This document shows positions 60,643 through 64,000 of a stretch of 64,000 nt of DNA, in pieces. Numbering within the stretch: position 1 is the first letter of the stretch; every line of letters starts with the position of its first letter. This DNA is from Tropicimonas_B omnivorans (GTDB lineage: Bacteria; Pseudomonadota; Alphaproteobacteria; Rhodobacterales; Rhodobacteraceae): contig NZ_JAVRHL010000002.1 of NCBI RefSeq assembly GCF_031846565.1, forward strand, positions 372,001 to 436,000, written 5' to 3'. The notes under the pieces are model-generated. The model saw only the letters and a list, made by a program, of their open reading frames with translations. It had not been told where the DNA came from and did not search any database. Position numbers and translations under genes: made by a program.

Positions 60643-61380
60643 TCAGTCGAGAACGAAATCGGGCAGCGATTCCAGCGCATTCTTCAAGGCCTCGCCCCAT
60701 CCCTCGGACACCTGAGCGAAATAGGGATCGTCCGCCTCGATGCGGCGTTCCTCGCCCGGCGCGTAGCTGTCCGCCTCGTAGGTCAGAAGGTCGAGGGGCA
60801 GGCCGACGGAGAGATTGGCCTTGATGGTGGAATCGAAGCTCACCAGCAGCAGCTTGATCGCCGCTTCGAAGCTCATGTCGGGATCGTAGGCGCGCACGAG
60901 GATCGGGCGGCCGTACTTGGTTTCGCCGATCTGGAAGAACGGGGTGTCATCCGAGGCTTCTATGAAATTGCCCTCGGGATAGATCAGGAAGAGCCGCGGC
61001 GGGCCGGGCTCGATCTGACCGCCGAGAATGAGCGTGGCGTTGAAGGGAGTGGTGCTCGCCGCCTTCTGGCCCTCGCCCTTCTGGCGCGCGATCGTTTCCC
61101 GCAGACATTCGCCCACGGTCAGCGCCGCCTGGAACATCGACGGCTGTTCGAGGATCGACGGACTGCGGTCCTCGGCTGCCTTGGTGCGCTCCTCGAGATG
61201 GGAGACCACGGCCTGCGTCGTGGCGAGGTTGCCCGAGGACAGAAGCGTGAGGAAACGTCCCTCGCCCTGCCAGGTTTGCATCTTCCGGAATGTGGAAATG
61301 TTGTCGACACCGGCGTTCGTGCGGGTGTCGGACATGAAGAGAAGGCCGCGGTTGAGCCGTAGCCCGACGCAGTAGGTCAT
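60643..61380 (-). CDS. Anbu (bacterial proteasome-like Ntn hydrolase)
   Basis: 245 aa. The start is M-T, so Met removal leaves a catalytic Thr1, with SDTRTN placing Asp at position 17 and FRKM a Lys at 32, the Thr/Asp/Lys set of proteasome-type hydrolases. Further motifs are FLTLLSSGNLATTQAVV near 43 and NATLILGGQIEPGPPRLFLIYPEGNFIEA near 112. This is the Anbu family, ancestral to proteasome subunits, which forms open helical assemblies. It is the last gene of a minus-strand cluster with transglutaminase, alpha-E and ATP-grasp genes, as elsewhere. The natural substrate is unknown. Confidence 0.9.
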   Translation of the reverse strand: MTYCVGLRLNRGLLFMSDTRTNAGVDNISTFRKMQTWQGEGRFLTLLSSGNLATTQAVVSHLEERTKAAEDRSPSILEQPSMFQAALTVGECLRETIARQKGEGQKAASTTPFNATLILGGQIEPGPPRLFLIYPEGNFIEASDDTPFFQIGETKYGRPILVRAYDPDMSFEAAIKLLLVSFDSTIKANLSVGLPLDLLTYEADSYAPGEERRIEADDPYFAQVSEGWGEALKNALESLPDFVLD

Positions 61381-61412
61381 GGATCCCGTGTTCGCCCCGG
61401 CGACGGGGCGCC

Positions 61413-62216
61413 TTATTGCTGCTGCACCTCGATCTGCACGCTCGGCATCGCACCGGAGGAGGCGCCGTAATGTAGACCGGCGATCGGGGCCGCTTCCTTG
61501 TAGTCGAGCCCGGTCGCCACCCGCACATAGCGCATGTCGGGGGAGATTGCATTGCTGACGTCGAAGCCCACCCAGCCGAGCCCGTCGATATGCGTTTCCG
61601 CCCAGGCGTGGGTGGCCTCCTGCTCGGTGCGGTCGTCCATGAGCAGGTAGCCCGAGACGTAGCGCGCCGGCAGTCCCATGGCGCGGGCGGCGGCGCAGAA
61701 GATATGGGCGTGGTCCTGGCAGACGCCGCGGCCCTCGCCGAGCGCCTCCTCGGCCGTGGTGATGGCCGAGGTCCGGCCGGTCTCGTAGGCGACGCTCTCG
61801 GCGATCCTGCCGGACAGGGCATGCATCCGTGTCACGAGGTCGCCCTCGTCCTTCAGCCCCTCGATCAGCGACGTGATGCGCTCGCCGGGGCGGCTAAGAT
61901 CGGTGTTCCAGAGAAAGTACCACAGGGGCGTGTAGCCCGCGTGCTGGCCGACGACGCCGCTGGTGTCCGCCGTTTCCACCTCGCCGTCGCAGGTTATCGT
62001 CACGTGCTCGGCGCCGGGTGTGAAGGAGGCGAGGATGACACGGTTCATGTTGTGGTCGTCGAACTCGGTCTCGACCCTGCCGCCCTCGATCTGCGTGTCC
62101 CAGGTCAGGACGCTCTGCCCGATCCGGCTTTTCGGCGTGAGCCGGATCTGTTGCAGCCCGTAGCTTGCCGGGGCCCCGAACTCGTAGGACGTGGTATGTC
62201 TGATCCTGAGGCGCAT
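61413..62216 (-). CDS. Transglutaminase-like cysteine peptidase of the Anbu cluster
   Basis: 267 aa from ATG 62216 (MRLRIRHTTSYEFGAPASYG). N-terminal beta domain (1-130), then the papain-like triad: Cys in GVCQDHAHIFCAAARAMGLP near 163, His in THAWAETHIDG near 200 and Asp in VGFDVSN near 215. It hydrolyses or transfers amide bonds. It lies 32 bp before Anbu and 4 bp after the alpha-E gene. Confidence 0.9.
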   Translation of the reverse strand: MRLRIRHTTSYEFGAPASYGLQQIRLTPKSRIGQSVLTWDTQIEGGRVETEFDDHNMNRVILASFTPGAEHVTITCDGEVETADTSGVVGQHAGYTPLWYFLWNTDLSRPGERITSLIEGLKDEGDLVTRMHALSGRIAESVAYETGRTSAITTAEEALGEGRGVCQDHAHIFCAAARAMGLPARYVSGYLLMDDRTEQEATHAWAETHIDGLGWVGFDVSNAISPDMRYVRVATGLDYKEAAPIAGLHYGASSGAMPSVQIEVQQQ

Positions 62217-62220
62217 CTGG

Positions 62221-63162
62221 TTACCCGTAGAAGCGGTATTCGGTTTCGATCTGCCGCCCGAGCGCCGCGTTCGTCTCGAGAAAATCGACGATGAACTCAT
62301 GCAGACCGGCATCGAGGATGGACTGGATCGCTGTGGAGCCGAGCCGCCCGACGAGGCCGTCGGCATAATCGTGACAGGTCAGGCGATCGCCGTATTGCTG
62401 CATGAGGTAGGACAGGTTCCCAGCGATGTTCTCGGCGCAGAAGATGAGCGAGCGCGGCATCTGCCGGTCGAGGATCAGGAATTCCGCGATCCCGGCGGAC
62501 GAGATGTCCGGTCCGTTCAGCCAGCGATAGGCCCGCGCTCCGCCGACCGAGCGCAGGATGTTCTCCCACTGCACGTTGTCGAGGGCGGAGCCGATCTGGC
62601 TCGCCGAGGGCAGAAGCACGTAATACTTGACGTCGAGGATACGTGCCGTGCTGTCCGCCCGTTCGAGAAACGTGCCGATGCGGGCGAAGTTGAAGACATC
62701 GTTGCGCAGCATCGTTCCGTGGAGGGCGCCGCGCACGAGAGCGCTCTGCTTGCGGATGAGGGCGAGCACCTCGGGCAGGTCCCTGTCCTTCACCGGTTGC
62801 GAGAGCGCCTGGCGGACCTCCATCCAGCACTCGTTCGTCGCCTCCCAGACCTCCCTAGACAGGGCGACCCGGACGAGGCGGGCATTGTTGCGCGCATTCT
62901 CGATGGCGTTGAGGATGCAGGACTGGTTCGCGGGATCGCGCAGCAGGAAGTCGATGGCGTTCCCTTGCGTGAACTCCGAATGCCGCGCCTCGTAAGCCCT
63001 GCGGCAGCCCGCGGCATCGATGATGCCGGCCCACTCGTCCTCGGAACTCGACGGGCGCGTGAGTGCGATCCTGAAACCCGCCTCGATCAGGCGGGAAATG
63101 TTCTCGGACCGTTCGAGATAGCGGAACATCCAGTAGAGTCCGCCGGCTGTCTTGCCCAGCAT
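62221..63162 (-). CDS. Alpha-E domain protein of the Anbu cluster
   Basis: 313 aa, all-helical. The start TAGGLYWMFRYLERSENISRLIEAGFRI is the alpha-E family hallmark (LYW-x2-RY-x-ERAEN). Later segments REVWEATNECW and LGSTAIQSILDAGLHEFIVDFLETN fit the same family. It always travels with the circularly permuted ATP-grasp enzyme and may be its partner or acceptor. Biochemical function is not known. Confidence 0.88.
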   Translation of the reverse strand: MLGKTAGGLYWMFRYLERSENISRLIEAGFRIALTRPSSSEDEWAGIIDAAGCRRAYEARHSEFTQGNAIDFLLRDPANQSCILNAIENARNNARLVRVALSREVWEATNECWMEVRQALSQPVKDRDLPEVLALIRKQSALVRGALHGTMLRNDVFNFARIGTFLERADSTARILDVKYYVLLPSASQIGSALDNVQWENILRSVGGARAYRWLNGPDISSAGIAEFLILDRQMPRSLIFCAENIAGNLSYLMQQYGDRLTCHDYADGLVGRLGSTAIQSILDAGLHEFIVDFLETNAALGRQIETEYRFYG

Positions 63163-63166
63163 GGCG

Positions 63167-64000
63167 TTACTCCTCCAGCACCCAGGTGTCCTTGGTCCCG
63201 CCGCCTTGGCTCGAATTGACCACGAGCGAGCCCTCCTTCAGCGCCACGCGGGTCAGTCCGCCCGGCGTGATGTCGATCCGGTCGGGGGAGACGAGAACGA
63301 ATGGGCGCAGGTCGACATGCCGCGGGGCGAGCCCCGCCTCGGACAGGATGGGCACGGTCGACAGCGCGAGCGTCGGCTGGGCGATGTAGTTTCCCGGCTT
63401 CGCCTGCAGTTTGGCGCGGAACGTCTCCAGCTCCTCCTTGGAGGCCGCCGGGCCGACCAGCATCCCGTAGCCCCCCGAGCCGTGGACCTCCTTGACGACG
63501 AGTTCGGACAGGTTGTCGAGCACGTAGGCGAGGCTCTCGGGATCGGAGCACCGATGCGTCGGCACGTTCTTCAGGATCGGCTTCTCGCCGGTATAGAACT
63601 CGACGATCTCGGGCATGTAGGAATAGATCGCCTTGTCGTCGGCGATGCCGGTTCCCGGGGCGTTGGCGATGGTGATGCCCCCCGCTCGGTAAATGTCCAT
63701 GATGCCCGGAACGCCGAGATAGCTGTCCGGACGGAAATTGAGCGGGTCCAGGAAATTGTCGTCCACCCGGCGATAGAGCACGTCGATCGGCGTGTACCCC
63801 CTCGTCGTGCGCATCGCGATGCGGCCATTGTCGACCCGCAGATCGTGGCCTTCCACCAGTTCGGCGCCCATGTGATCGGCCAGGAAGGAATGCTCGTAGT
63901 AGGCGGAGTTGTGGATGCCGGGCGTCAGCACCGCCACGCGCGGCTTTCCGGACGTTGCAGGCGGCGCGCAAGCGGCAAGGGAGCGACGGAGCCGCAGCGG
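63167..64000 (-). CDS. Circularly permuted ATP-grasp protein (predicted amide ligase), C-terminal part
   Basis: The frame is still open at the window edge, so the N-terminal part lies beyond base 64000; 277 codons are seen. PRVAVLTPGIHNSAYYEHSFLADHMGAELVEG, RRVDDNFLDPLNFRPDSYLGVPGIMD and NAPGTGIADDKAIYSYMPEI are hallmarks of the type 2 circularly permuted ATP-grasp family. KEVHGSGGYGMLVGP and TPGGLTRVALKEGSLVVNSSQGGGTKDTWVLEE follow. Such enzymes are predicted to form amide/peptide bonds using ATP. It is the first gene of the Anbu cluster in view. Confidence 0.9.
   Translation of the reverse strand, partial: PLRLRRSLAACAPPATSGKPRVAVLTPGIHNSAYYEHSFLADHMGAELVEGHDLRVDNGRIAMRTTRGYTPIDVLYRRVDDNFLDPLNFRPDSYLGVPGIMDIYRAGGITIANAPGTGIADDKAIYSYMPEIVEFYTGEKPILKNVPTHRCSDPESLAYVLDNLSELVVKEVHGSGGYGMLVGPAASKEELETFRAKLQAKPGNYIAQPTLALSTVPILSEAGLAPRHVDLRPFVLVSPDRIDITPGGLTRVALKEGSLVVNSSQGGGTKDTWVLEE

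Noticed and set aside
1..64000. tRNA, rRNA, transposase, integrase, phage or toxin-antitoxin genes
   Set aside because: None recognised. Intergenic gaps are short, and no recombinase-like translation or tRNA-like cloverleaf was seen, although weak matches could be missed by eye.

Overview
This 64 kb window is GC-rich alphaproteobacterial chromosome. It most resembles a member of Rhodobacterales (Rhodobacteraceae-like): it carries an RpoH-type sigma factor, a FdsGBA-type formate dehydrogenase, an Anbu/ATP-grasp cluster and a xylose ABC operon, and its operons are tightly packed with start and stop codons sharing four bases. The species is not identifiable from the sequence alone. I saw no rRNA, tRNA, CRISPR array, insertion sequence, integrase or phage gene. 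The window looks like stable chromosome with several metabolic and accessory operons.

Layout. 0-3.4 kb: 3' end of gshB, convergent comM/yifB, then an rpoH-family sigma gene whose upstream region holds a general-stress (EcfG/RpoE2-type) promoter. 3.6-7.1 kb: a four-gene siderophore/ferric-chelate ABC importer. 7.2-13.9 kb (minus): a polyamine-type operon (DUF3830-like protein, binding protein, two permeases, ATPase, aminobutyraldehyde-type dehydrogenase, LysR regulator). 14.2-26.5 kb (plus): an eleven-gene exopolysaccharide locus with Wzx/Wzy-like membrane proteins, glycosyltransferases, a heptose-nucleotide pathway (HldE, HldD, GmhB), an AGE-family isomerase, a WcaF-like acetyltransferase and a secreted SGNH hydrolase. 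26.5-35.2 kb: DEAD-box helicase, IalB-like protein, NAD kinase, an NtrC-like regulator with degenerate switch motifs, propionyl-CoA synthetase and an SDR oxidoreductase. 35.4-40.8 kb: trehalose synthesis from glucans (treZ, treY) behind a second EcfG-type promoter, then a divergent GlgC-like enzyme. 40.9-44.3 kb: hotdog thioesterase, MauG-like di-heme protein and a convergent FG-GAP/ASPIC protein. 44.3-51.9 kb: ROK repressor and divergent xylose operon xylF-xylH-xylG-xylB-xylA, ending at a strong terminator. 52-53.4 kb: rpe and gph. 53.4-60.5 kb: LysR regulator and fdsG-fdsB-(mini-ORF)-fdsA-fdhD-fdsD. 60.6-64 kb (minus): Anbu, transglutaminase, alpha-E protein and a circularly permuted ATP-grasp protein that runs off the window.

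How the genes work together. Two independent sites of the form GGAAC-N18/19-TT, before the rpoH gene and before treZY, suggest one stress regulon covering heat/oxidative sigma activity and osmoprotectant synthesis. In the xyl and polyamine operons, the binding-protein gene is followed by a very stable intercistronic hairpin, consistent with more binding protein than permease being made. LysR-type boxes (T-N11-A palindromes) lie before the formate dehydrogenase operon and before the polyamine operon, each of which has a LysR gene at one end. The Anbu cluster pairs a proteasome-like peptidase with a predicted amide-ligase (ATP-grasp) and a transglutaminase. This gene set is known from comparative genomics, but its substrate is unknown.

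No alignment or database search was run. Family calls rest on motifs read directly from the translations.
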